NCBI GenBank assembly: GCA_028551475.1
Contig: CM052361.1
Location: forward strand, 24,937,491 to 25,001,490
Length of the DNA: 64,000 bases
Reading direction: 5' to 3'
DNA from: Casuarina equisetifolia
Taxonomy: Eukaryota; Streptophyta; Magnoliopsida; Fagales; Casuarinaceae
Of the stretch, positions 44,695 through 56,773 are shown one piece after another. The stretch's first letter is position 1; every line of letters starts with the position of its first letter. The notes under the pieces are model-generated. The model was not told where the DNA came from, ran no database searches, and saw only the letters and a program-made list of their open reading frames with translations. The position numbers and the translations under genes were made by a program.

Positions 44695-45500
44695 AACGTA
44701 TATCGTCACCTTTGTTATTGTCAACTCTATCATATATCATTACCTTTGTTATTGTCAATTCACTTTTTTTAATAGTGATGTCTATGGTTGCCCCCTTTTA
44801 TCATTTCTTTATTATTTTTTATTATATGTATAATTTTTATTAGTACATACATATATCATCACCTTTGTTATTGTCAACACTATCATATATCATCACCTTT
44901 GTCAATTCTATCATTATCATTTTATACTAACTTATTCAACTTTATTTTTTTTACTTTTTTTTTTAATTAGTGATTTCTATAGTTGTCTTTTTTATCATTT
45001 CTTTATTATTTTTATTATATGTATAGTTGATTAGTAAAAACATATATCATCACCTTTGTTATTGTCAATTCTACCGTTATCATTTTATACTAACTAATTC
45101 AACTTTGTTTTTACTTTTTTCTTTAATAGTGATGTCTATGGTTGTCTCTTTTTATCATTTCTTTATTATTTTTATTATATGTATAACTTTTATTAGTACA
45201 AACATATATAATCACCTTTTTTATTGGCAATTCTATCATTATCATTTTATACAAGCTGATTCAACTTTGTTTTTTATTTTATTTTTATTAGTGATGTCTA
45301 TGCTCGTCTCTTTTTATCATTTCTTTATCATTTTTTATTATACGTATAACTTTTATTAGTACAAACATATATCATTACCACTGTTATTGTTAATTCTATC
45401 ATATATCATCAGCTTTGTATTGTCAATTCTATCATTATCATTTTATACAAACTAATTCAACTTTGTTTTTATTTTGTTTTTTATTATTGATTTCTATGGT
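44695..45500. repeat. AT-rich tandem repeat, about 163-bp unit
   Basis: The string atatatcatcacctttgtta or close variants recurs at about 44850, 45041, 45204 and 45367, giving 163-bp spacing for the later units, with extra partial starts near 44731, 44883 and 45401. Each unit contains ttatcattttatac, aattcaactttgtttt and tgatgtctatggttgtctc. Copy 1 has a single unit at 1625-1790. The repeat sits exactly where the two duplicated segments begin to match. Confidence 0.85.
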
Positions 45501-45922
45501 TGTCTCTTTTTATTTATTTTATTAGGTGTAATGATTATTATTAGACAACAGAGTCTCACATTTAAGAGAATAATATTTATAATATATTTTATAAGTTTTG
45601 ATAACATCTCTCTTTAATAAGACTATGAGTAGAGACAATCCTTCATGTGATTTCAACAATCTTAAAAAGGGCTCAATCCTTTGCTAAGAGCAAGATTGAG
45701 GTTGGAAAATAAGAGAATATTGGAAAAAATATGCCTTACATGTTTAGAACTTACTCAAATAAGATCTTTTAAAGAGAGGTAGATATGACCATTTTCTTCT
45801 CCTAGTTATCTTATTAGTTTAATAGAAATAAAATCTATGTTAAAGGATTATAGCAAAGTCGTTGCTATTTAACCTTGGTAAATGTAAAAATGTACAACCC
45901 ATTTGGAATAAGCATCATCTAA
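45501..45922. other. Flank of element C (copy 2), no gene
   Basis: Matches 1775-2171 in copy 1; no coding signal. Confidence 0.6.
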
Positions 45923-46358
45923 TGGACTTAGAGAAAATCTGTTCAGCGTTCAACTTTGGGCTCAAAACTAAGTCAACCTAATCAAGATCACAACAATGGG
46001 AATTTTGAAGGAAGAGAAAGGGAAAGTTTAAGAGTAAAGAGTATAGGAAGAAGTATAAAGTGCATAAGGATAAAAATATCCAAGAAGAATCCTTTTATAT
46101 AAGTGTTTTAAACATTTTTAAGAACTTAATGCAATACTTAGATTTTGAAATAGGTATGTTGAATATGGAAACTTATATTTTCATTTTGAAGATTTTTGAA
46201 TTAAGACTAAAGTTACTACAATGAAGATTGAATTATAACAATAGTCTTATTTAATAGTGCATTTATTACAATCGAAACAGTTTATAACATCCCTCTAATA
46301 AGGAATACAGTAACATCCAAGTAAAATCAAATACAAGGAAACACAAAAGGAAACAAAT

Positions 46359-47643
46359 GTACTTCTCAGGGTTATCATAACAAGAGCAACTTCTTATCTT
46401 AGATCACACACCTTTCCCTATGGGTACACTCCCTATTCGATATCTTGGAGTTCCTTTGATTACAAAAAAACTCACTCATGCTGATTGCAAAGGTCTAACG
46501 GATAAAATATTTGAAAGAATAGAAAGTTGGGGACTGAAACATCTTAGCTTTGCAGGAAGGTTACAATTGGCAAAATTAGTCTTAATTTCCATATGTACAT
46601 TTTGGATGTAAGTTTTCTTATTGCCAAAGCAAACAATTTATGTGATTAAGAAAAAGATTAGAAACTTTCTATAGGTAGGTAATATAGATACACAACACTC
46701 CCACAAAGTTGTTTGGCAAATAATTTGCTCACTAAAGAAGGAAGGGGGGTTAGGATTACCAAATCTGAAACTTTGGAATAAAGTCTTTTTAGGACGTATG
46801 CTTTGGAAACTCATCCATCTTCCAGACACTTCATTATGGAGTAAATGGATCCATAGTACAAAATGTAAAAGAATTTCAGTAATGTAACTTAATATCAAAG
46901 GCACCATGGCATGGAGTTGGAGAGGCCTTCTCAAACTAAGGCCTACACTTACTCAGATTATTTATACGTCTACTTATTGCTGTAAACAAATTTATCAGGA
47001 CCTTCAACCAGTCATTGAAAAAGTAGATTGGTATGATTTAATTTGGACAGGGGGCATTTGCAAACATAATTTTATTGGATGGCTAGTTTGTCAAGATCGA
47101 CTCTCTACAGTAGAAAGAATGGTACGATGGCTTCCTTTAGTTAACTTATACTGTAACTTTTGTCAGTCCTATGTTGAAAATAAGAGTCATATCTTTTTTG
47201 AATGTCTATAGACAATGATGGTTTGGAAGACTATCCTTGTTCAGAATGAAATTCGACATCATATTGGAGGATGGAATGAAGAACTGCAATGGATGATTAG
47301 AGCAACTAAAGGAAAGGATTTGGCTGCAAAGCTTCTTAAAATATCATTTTTAGCTTGTATTTATTGCATATGGACAGAACGAAATAGAAGACGATTTCAA
47401 CATAGAATAGTCGACATTCCTATCCTCTTGGCTAAAGTAAGGAAAACTATACGAAGGAGAGCTTCTTTGTTTCAAAATGTAAAATCCTTACAGGGAAATG
47501 TCATTTTGAGTGAGATTTGGAGGCTTCTAACTTCCATCTTTTCATAGTTGTTGAAAATTGTAATGTTGGGGTATGCCCTTTTGCTTTTGTACACTACTTT
47601 ATATTAATACAAACTTACATTTCAACTACAAAAAAAAACAAAA
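46359..47643 (+). mobile_element. 5'-truncated LINE
   Basis: A plus-strand LINE tail. It reads RT C-terminal region (GTLPIRYLGVPLITKKLTHA, SFAGRLQLAKLVLIS), a thumb-like stretch, and the zf-RVT domain (WLVCQDRLSTVERM, NFCQSYVENKSHIFFECL), ending at 47547 with TAG. A 3' UTR and an A-rich tail follow. The duplicated site AAACAAAT lies at 46351-46358 and 47644-47651. Stops occur in the body (for example near 46673 and 47211). It interrupts the left LTR of C only in copy 2; copy 1 holds the empty site near 2600-2610. Confidence 0.9.
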
Positions 47644-47910
47644 AAACAAATAGGCATCACCTAAGTGAACAACCTAACAACAAAGGAAAATAGGGGTGCT
47701 AGACTCATACTTATATAGCTTGTCCATAGGCCTATATTGCAAGTCTAAAACATAGAAGTATGACTCATACTCACTTGACTAGCCCATTGACCCGTACTAC
47801 TAATTCAGAACATTCTCCTTTACTTAATTCTGTGACACCCTCATTATTATAAGTAATGAATGATGAGATCTTTGAATTGCCAAAGATCTCCTTCGAACTT
47901 TCACATTACT

Positions 47911-48838
47911 TCATTCTTTGATAAGCCTTTCCACTTCATTAAGAACTTTCATCTCAAATGAACTTTTTTTTTTATAAAGGATACAATCAACAAAGATTGC
48001 TTTTGTTTCCTTCTCAAAAGAAGTCATCATCATTGGAGGGGCCCTTAGTGGCTTGCTCCATCTAGTATCTTTCATATCCTTATGGAAAGGCCTCAATTTG
48101 CTCCCTTGGAATATATGACGGATCTTAAGGTTAGGTGGAAGGTCTAATTGATAGGCCACCTTTCCAACTTTCTCTGTTACTTCAAATGGTCATTTGTATT
48201 CGCAAACTAGTCCTTTATGAAAAGGACAATAAAATTCATACCATAAGGGAAGAAACTTTATCATCACTTGATCCGCAACATTATATCCCCTTGGCCTTCT
48301 TGTCTTGTTAGCCCATCTTTTTATCCACTTCACTATTTTATTTAGATACAATCTCACCACATTTACATTTTTTTGTCAAGACTTAACCATATCAAAAGCA
48401 TTGGGGCACTAACCTAAATGTTCTGTTTCCAAGCTAGAGAAGTCAATGGTTGTTGCCTTATCACTAACTCAAATGGGCTTTTATTTATTGATTCATTCTT
48501 CTAAAAATTGTAGGAAAACTAAGGTATATCTATCAGTTTCACCTAATCCTTCTTATTCTCACTCACCAAGTGCTTTAAATACAATTGCACAAGGTTATTC
48601 ACCTTCTCCATTTGCTTGTCTATTTTAGGATGAAAGCTTGTGGGAATTGAAACTCTAAGAGTAAGTACTCAAATAGCTCTTTCCATAGCCTTCATGAATC
48701 GTGGATCTTTATCATAAATAATACTTTATGGTAATCCTCTAAACTTTACCATATGTTTGAAGAAAAGTTAAGTTGTGAGTTTTTTTTTAACATTTCATAA
48801 AGGCTAGTATGAAGGTTACATATTTTAAAAGCTAGTCT
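47911..48838 (-). pseudogene. Element C integrase C-part (copy 2)
   Basis: Minus frame 48159-47911 reads MAYQLDLPPNLKIRHIF, then SKLRPFHKDMKDTRW and FEMKVLNEVERL, the C-terminal end of a gypsy integrase. Decayed core lies upstream to 48838. Counterpart of 2905-3793. Confidence 0.8.
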
Positions 48839-48843
48839 ACTAG

Positions 48844-50436
48844 TGTTTGGTAAAATCCTACATGTAAGTGTCTATATTGAACAAGTAATATAATGATAAA
48901 TAAGTTATCATCCCATAAAGACTAGTGATTACTAAACAAAATAATTACTAAAGGTAAACAACTCCTAAAATTTATCTATCCCAACAAAATGGTAAAACAT
49001 AGATTAACTAATTGAACTTAAAAAAACTTAATAAATGGGACATGTTAAAGCATCCAATTTCACTTAACCTCTAGGTATGAATATAGATCATTTATGCTTG
49101 CAAGATTGATTCTATTCATGTGATGATGAAATTTCCTAATTATTCACAATCTCATGTCTAGGTATGACAAACCTACTTAGCTCATTAACTCACTATATCT
49201 CTATGTGAATTGAAATGAATTAAGTGTATTAAGATTTATGAACATTCCAATTTATACCTAAAGCTACAGAAACAATATGGTATATGTCTATCCATATTAA
49301 TTTATGATTACACATTACAACAAGTAACTACATGTTCTCTCTTATTGGTTTCAAACATGAAAATCAAATCATCTACGTGGTAATTAATCACTTAAATGCA
49401 TTACACTCAATAATATGCAACTTTACATAAAAAAAATATCTCACAAAACACAAAAATCATAACATTCATACCATTGTAATCAATTTATATCATAGCTTTA
49501 ACAAATTAAACTAAAACATGAAATATATACAAACAGAAATAGTACAAGAAATTCAATAAAGCATTCTTTGAATTAAAAACATAAAAATTGTCACCAATAT
49601 GTCTTCAATTCATAAAAACATTGTACAAATTTGCATATAAGAGGGAGGAAAAGAAGTTGTTTAGAAAATTGAGGAAAAAGCACGTCACACATATCACCAC
49701 GTGTTACCACCACACGTTGTCACACACCGTTGTACATTGCCACGTGCTTCATAGAAACCACTAGAAAGTTTGCAAATGATGCTTGGAGTGCCAATTTGCA
49801 AAAACATCACACATATTTGCTGTGAAAATGCCAAAAATATGCTGAAATAAAGTCAAATGGTGTTCATCATCTTTTGTTGGAAACCATCATAAAACCATTC
49901 AAATCTACTGTAGAAATGCCAAAAATACACTTAGAGGATAGATTTGTTCCCTCATCACTGGAAAATGCTAGAATCTAGCCAGAAATTGTTATCACACATT
50001 AGAAGTAGGTCACGTTATCGCATAACCACCTTCTTGCATGGTTTGTTGGAGGAAACGAACATATATGGTGTTTTAGTTGGCGATCACATGATTGTCCCGC
50101 GCTAGTATTTGTTCTCCTCTCTCTCTTTGTTTCACCTCGACTTGACAATCACTCTAGCTCTCTCCTCTCTTTGGTTTCTCTCGCTTCCTTGCATAATAAT
50201 TCATTTGTTCAATAATAATCTTTTTCTTTTACTTTTCTTTTCTTTTCTTTTCTTTTTCCTTTCTTGAGCTGATTTGTTGCTTCTTTTCTTTTCTTTTCTT
50301 TTCTTCTATTTTGGGTTTGCTTTATAAAACAAAAAAATATAGAAAAATGTAAACAAATAAAAATATACTTTAGCAAATCCAACATTAGATATTGCTTAAA
50401 GTAATTAGAAAAACCTTATAAAAACTAGAGTTATCA
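48844..50436 (-). repeat. Element B, 3' LTR
   Basis: It starts TGTTTGGTAAAATCC and ends GAGTTATCA. The first ~700 bp are similar to the A-type LTR; the rest is B-specific, including a CACG-rich segment (about 49680-49750) and a pyrimidine tract (about 50217-50318). Confidence 0.8.
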
Positions 50437-52150
50437 ACACCCTTAAACGTAAAATTTTGCTCATCCTCGAGCAAAAGTATTAAACAATATATGATGACAA
50501 CCAATCCCTTTATGATATTCTCCTACAATTGTTTAACTTAACAATTCAAAGAAAAACATATTTTTCATCCAAACACTGTAATTGGTTTATAAGATAAGAA
50601 AAATTCTTAACTATGTTAACCACATGTGTGTGTGTGTGTGTGAATTCACATTTTTTCTTAATTACATGCACTTTAAATAGATCCACATTAGTATGCAACT
50701 TCTCAAACTTTTTAACTAAATCCCATAAGTTTGCTTTTCATTCCTCTTTCCACTAATGTAAGCTAATCATCTAACCAAGAATCAATAAGACATAAGCTTG
50801 TAATATAAGGTTGGGCTAAGGGTAAGGTGAAAGTCATTTAAGCTAAAATAAACTATGAACACATTACTTTTTAAGATCTCATCAAAATTATACATTTTTA
50901 CTCCTTAAAGATAATCATCTTCACCCCACATATTCTCATTTTTTCTTGTCTAAGCACACTTTGATTTTGCTTAGAATTTGACACTAACATAAGCCTCAAT
51001 CATGTGTGCAACAATAAAGTAAAACAAAATTACTTAAGTATAGCCAACTCAATCCTCTCCTACCAAGGATGTCCAATTACAATGCTTAAATGTCTATTTT
51101 AGAGGATCATGTGACTTGAATCTCATAAAAGATTATGTGATTATTCCACACAAAGCAAATGCTTTTATTTTATTTTGTTTCATTTTTTTTATTTGCATTT
51201 GCATAAAGGACAAACTATACCACACATAATCAGTGCAATCAATTTCTTCTCATGCTACCTTCTTCCTCTTGACTTTTCTTATGCTCAAATAAACTTGTAC
51301 ACACCAGAAATCAATATGTCCATGGGAATAGGACAATAGGACAAATTGATCAAAAAGGCTAAGGGATATATATGCAGGTGTCATTTAAACAAATCAAGAT
51401 AAGAACAAGGCTCAATGGGCTAATTAGGGATAAGTAAATAAGGTTGGCTTAAAAGGCTCAATCGATCCAAAGATGACTTAAATCATTTTCTCAATTAGAT
51501 ATGGCTTAGGATTTCACCTTAAGAGGAAATCAAGCAAATTCTAAGATCTAGGTGAGATCCAAGAAAATAACATAACTTATATGAATGTTTTCTAGAGATA
51601 CACACAATTTTGAAAAAAAAAATATAAATTTTTAATGCTCAATAAGTAAATTAATATAACTAGAATCATACTTAACTCATATCATAATTACAAGTTTGAA
51701 AAAAATCTATATCTCCCTAAGAATCCTTAAAAATTCATAATAAGGGATCCAATCATGGTGATCGTGGTTTATCACAAAAAAAAAATCACAAAAAAACAAA
51801 TTTCTAACACAAAACAAAAAATTTCAACGCAACACAACATAACAAAAAACACTTTCAATACACTTCCAACACAACAACAACTATAACAAAACACAACCTC
51901 CAATATAACCTAACAAAAACAACACACTTTCAATAATAACAATAGTAACTTAACAAAAATAGCACACTTTCAACAATAATAGTAACACCCTTAAACTTAA
52001 ATGAAACATTATCCTTAACGCTAAAAGAAAATAAGACAACAATAAAAAAGGAATAATGAAAACTCCCCTGAGTGTAAGCTATCAATGTGGCGTTGTGATA
52101 AGCATGTGGTGACAAGTTTTAGTCAAAAGACTAACAAAATGCTTGGGTTG
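50437..52150 (-). other. Element B non-coding internal region
   Basis: Alignable with 6139-7740 of element A. It contains a (TG)n run at about 50625-50642. An ACAACA-rich stretch (about 51780-51990) is specific to B. No pol motifs are seen. Confidence 0.6.
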
Positions 52151-54984
52151 CCTTCTAAGAAGTGCTTGCTTTAGAAGACAACTTGTGTTGCATGATGGTT
52201 AACAATTCTGTAATCAACACCACCATCTCATATATTTCCAGCTTTCTTTGTTTTCTAATATCTTGTTCAAAGATTCTACATAACTAGGCATTTAAACTAG
52301 AGCATTTACAAAAGGAATGTCAATCTGCAATCTTATAAATACATTGTAGAATTCCAAAAACCATTTATTTCTTTCATTTCATTGGAGTATATAAGGAGAT
52401 GGAGCTAGAGGCATATAAGGCTTAGGATTTTCTAGAACAAGTTTACTCCTAGGTGCTTCCTTAGGTTGTATGCTCAAATCCTTATCCATATCTTTGACAA
52501 TCTCATTGCCGACATCATTATCTTCCATTTGCATGCCACTTGTTAAGGTTATTGCCTCTATGGTATTTGTAAGACTTTTCCCCTTATTGCTAGGCAAAAG
52601 ATCCTCTTAACTTTTTAAGATGATGTTAATCAATTAGCTCATCTACACCTCTAATCTTTTGATTGAAGCTTCTTATCTCAAAAATCTTATTTCATTGTTT
52701 TGGATCATCTTGGCGAACATGTCCTCTAAATTAAGCTTTGCTTCTTAACATGCCATCTTGTTAATCATGTTTCTTAAATTAGGTTTTGCTTCTTCTATTT
52801 GCGCAAATGTTGGTAATAGTCTCATTTCATTTTGGTTACTCCATAACAATTTTTATGGTTGTACCATCTTGGATTATAATTGTTGGAGTAATAATCATTT
52901 TGTGACCTACTCCAAGTCCTAACAAAATTAGCATAATCATTATAATGAGCATAAAGATTATCTAATTAATTGATAACTTTATTTTAATAGAGTTATTTTA
53001 CCTAATTTAAGTGATAAATTATCTAATTTTATAAGAAAATATTTGAATTTCTCTTTATTTACTTAAATTTATATTGTTTATGTACCATAAGGAGGCATGA
53101 AGAAAAGGACAAGCATGGAGAACCTAATACTTATTATATGAAAAAATATGGTTAAAATAAAGGTCAAGAAAATCAAAATGGGCTTGGGCTTTGGGATGAT
53201 TGTCATTAGATTTTTATTGTTATTAGGTTTTCTAAATAATTAGAAAACCTACTCATATTAGCAGTTCAAAGTATAATTAATATAGGAGTCCAAAACCCAA
53301 TTGGCTTGGGCATCCAAAATCCACTTCTATTGGGATAAGGAGATAGTTCTAAACCCCAAACCCTATATAAAGGAAGAGCGTTGCATAAGGAGAAGAAAGA
53401 GAAAAGAGGATGATGCCAAAACCAAGGAAGAAAGAGAAAATCAAAAAGAAAAATGGAGATAGAGGCATAAAAACTTACCTCTACTCCATACCATTCTTGA
53501 TTTTGGTTTGATTTGTAAAAAGTTTGTAGAAAATTCTTGAAGAGAAGACAATGTGGTGACAACTTTCCTATTTCTCTTTATTTAAGATGTTTTACTTAAT
53601 TTTTACCATTGTTTTGGTTTACTATTTCATTATGTTCTAAATTCATTTTGTTAGAGTGATGATGTAGCCTAACTATGATGATGTAAATTCTATAAGTTTT
53701 ATTTTTTGTAAGATATTTTATTTATCTAAATTATATATTATTATACTTAATGCTTTCAAGTGATTGGCCACCATTTGAATGATTTGATGTGCATGTTTGA
53801 AATTGAGAGGTAATAATATGCAATTACTTCTTATAATATATAACCATAAATTAAATATAAATAGACATATACCATGTTGTTTGTATGGCTTTTGGTGATA
53901 AGATGATGAAGGATTTATTATAAACTAGAAATGTTCATAAATCCTAATTCATTTTATTTATTTCAATTCACATAGAGATATAGTAAATTAATAAATGGAG
54001 TAGGCTTGCTATACCTAAACATAGGATAATAAATAAATTAGGAAATTCTACCATCACATAGGTATTATCATTCTTGCAGGCATAAATTATGAAAATTCAT
54101 ATCTAGTAGTTATGGTGAAATCGAATGCTCTAACATGTTTCTCATCTTGGATTCAATTTCATTTAGTCTTGAATTTTGTTTTGAAAATTTTAATTGGTTA
54201 GTTTATTCTCTATCAATTTGGTCTTCTAGATAAATTCTAGGAGTTGTTCATTATTAGTAATTATTTTGCTTAGTAATCACCAATTTCTGTGGGACAATAT
54301 CTTACTCATCATTATATTACTTGTTTGATATGTTCACTTATATATAAAATTCACCAAATATTGACATTCTGTGCTTGCATGTCTTTCACCACAAAATTCA
54401 TATGTTCTACTCTCAATTCTCATAACTAGAGTACTTAGGTTATCAATCTTCTTATTGAGTACTTTCAATTGTAACCGTATGGGTAGTCTATTATCTGGGC
54501 ATCTACTCAAAAGTTCTTTGAATCTTTCCCAAGCTTTATACAATGATTCATTGTCTATATGCATAAAAGTAGTAATATCATTATGTTTTTTTACAGATTT
54601 TCTAAAAGGAAAGAACTTACCAAAAAATTTTTAAGCCAAATCCTTCTATGTAGTAATCAAGTATACAAGAAGAGAAGAGAGCCAATTTTTAGCTTTATCT
54701 CTAAAAGAAAACGGAAACAGTCTTAACCTAATAGCATCATCTGTGAATTCATCATATCTAATCACATCATAAAATTTAAAGAAGGCTTCAATTTAAGCAT
54801 TTGGATACTCATTTGGTAGCCCACTAAATTGCACAAAGTTTTGAAGCATCTGGATAAGAACTAGCTTGATCTTAAAGTGGTTTGTTTGATTTGTAGGCCT
54901 AATGCTTGATGTGGCATTCCAAAATGTTGGTGTGACATAGTCTTTTAAGAATTTACATGTACCATCCTTATTACTTAACAACAA
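52150..54984 (-). pseudogene. Element B gag, split by an inverted LTR
   Basis: The N-part lies at 54984-54361 (MLLSNKDGTCKFLKDYVTPT; SLYKAWERFKELLSRCPDN; zinc-knuckle-like CGERHASTEC). The C-part lies at 52970-52150 (TIEAITLTSG, PRSKLVLENPKPYMPLAPSP). The A-type solo LTR at 52971-54360 separates them. Many frameshifts, and part of the gag domain is lost. Same family as the gag of element A. Confidence 0.75.
52971..54360 (+). mobile_element. Inverted A-type solo LTR inside B gag
   Basis: It begins TGATAACTTTATTTTAATAG and ends TTCACCAAATA, the reverse complement of an A-type LTR (which ends AGAGTTATCA and starts TGTTCGGTGAA). It is about 1,390 bp, somewhat longer than the A LTRs. The flanks TTAAT (52966-52970) and TTGAC (54361-54365) look like one duplicated pentamer with two C/G-to-T/A changes. 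CCCTATATAAAGG near 53361-53373 is a good TATA box on its transcribed strand. Confidence 0.8.
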
Positions 54985-55130
54985 TTATTTTTTTCTATAA
55001 GAAACATAACAAAAGATTAAAAGTAGAAATAAAATAAAAACCATAAAAGCTAGATTAAACTTAGAAGTTATTCAGTATTAATATTAATTAGTAGTACAAC
55101 AACCAATCTCCAAAAATAATGCCAAAAACT

Positions 55131-56768
55131 TGTTCGGTGAAATCCTAAATGAAAGTGTACATGTCGAACAAGTAATATAATGAAAAGTAAGATATCATCC
55201 CATAGAAGCTAATGATTACTAAACAAATTAGTTACTAAAGGTGAACAACTCCTAGAATTCATTTAGTGCATCAAATGGTAGAACATAGATTAACTAATTA
55301 AATTTAAAAGAACTTATAAACGAGACATGTTGGAGCGTTCAATTTCACTTAACTACTAGGCATGAATGTAGATCATTTATGCTTACAAGATTGATTCTAA
55401 TCATGTGATGATGGAGTTTTCTAATTTGTTCATTATCCTATGTCTAGGTATAAAAAACCTACTTAGCTCATTACCTCACTATATTTTTATGTGAATAGAA
55501 ATAAACTAAGTGCATTAAGATTTATGAATATTTTAGTTTACACTAAAGCCACACAAACAAATATGGTATATGTCTATCCATATTAATCTATGATTACAAA
55601 TTACAAGTAACTACATGTTCCTTTCTCTTTGTCTCAAACATGCAAATCAAATCATCTAAGTGGTAGTTAATCACTTAAATGTATTACACTTAGTAATATA
55701 CAGTTTCACATAAACAAAATATATTATAAAACACAAAAATCATAACAGTCATACCATTATAATCAAGTTATATCTTAGCTCTAACAAACTAAACTAAAAC
55801 ATGAAATATATACAAATAGAAATAGTGCAAGAAATTGAACAAAGCATTCTTTGAATTAAAAATTCAAAAGTTGTCACCAATATGTCTTCAATTCATAAAA
55901 ACATTGCACAAAAATGCACATCAGATGGAGGAAAAGAAACTGTCTAAAAAAATGGGGAGAAAACACGTTACACGCACCACCACATGCTGCCACTACACGT
56001 TGTCACATGCTACCACCACGTGTTGTCATGCACTGCCGTACACCACCCCACACTTCAAAAAAACCACTAAAAAACATCAGGGATGACACCTGGAGTGCCA
56101 ATCTGCAAAAACATCACACAGATTTGTTGCAAAAATGCCAAAAATCTGCTGAAACCAAGCTAGATGGTGTTCACTATCTCTCACTAGAAACCATCACAAA
56201 ACCATTTGAATTTGCGACAGAAACACCAAAAATCACACTCACAGGATGGATCTATTCCCACCTCACCGAAAAATGCTAGAATCTAGCCATAAAAGTGTTA
56301 TCACGCATTAAAAATGGATCACACTATTGCATGACCGCCTTTTCACACTGGTCGCCAGAGGTGATGAACGCATTTTGGTCAACAGTCACACAACGTGTCA
56401 CGCGTCGGTGTTCATCCTCCTCTCTCTGTGTTTCACTTTGACTCGACAATCACTCTAGCTCTCTCCTCTCTTTCCCTTCTTTGGTTTCTCCTACTTGCCT
56501 ACACAATAATTCACTAGCTCAATAATAGTCTTTTTCTTTTATTTTGTCTTTTTTTTCTTTTTTTTTCCTTATATTCTTTTTTTTTCTTTTTTTTCCTTTC
56601 TTAAGCTGATTTCTTGTTTCTTTTCTTTCCTTTTCTTCTATTTTGGGTTTGCTTTGTAAAACAACAAAATATACAGAAATGTAAACAAATACAAATATAA
56701 TTTAGCAAATCCAACATTAGATATTGCTTAAAGTAATTAGAAAAACCCTATAAAAACTAGAGTTATTA
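55131..56768 (-). repeat. Element B, 5' LTR
   Basis: It starts TGTTCGGTGAAATCC. It includes a CACG-rich segment at about 55967-56046 and a long T/C tract at 56526-56648. Confidence 0.8.
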
Positions 56769-56773
56769 ACCAC

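Larger units (their letters stand above)
48844..56768 (-). mobile_element. Element B, full-length gag-only LTR element
   Basis: LTRs lie at 48844-50436 (1,593 bp) and 55131-56768 (1,638 bp), with a decayed Asp-type primer site at 55106-55124 and gag remnants on the minus strand. It is inserted at the same integrase site as the solo LTR of copy 1; the right flank still reads ACCAC (56769-56773) while the left reads ACTAG. The right LTR ends TTA where CA is expected. Its LTRs are far more diverged from each other than those of A. As in A, no pol is found between gag and the left LTR. Confidence 0.85.

Noticed and set aside
45027..45359. 110-codon Phe/Tyr-rich frame
   Set aside because: Translation of the AT-rich tandem repeat; no coding character.
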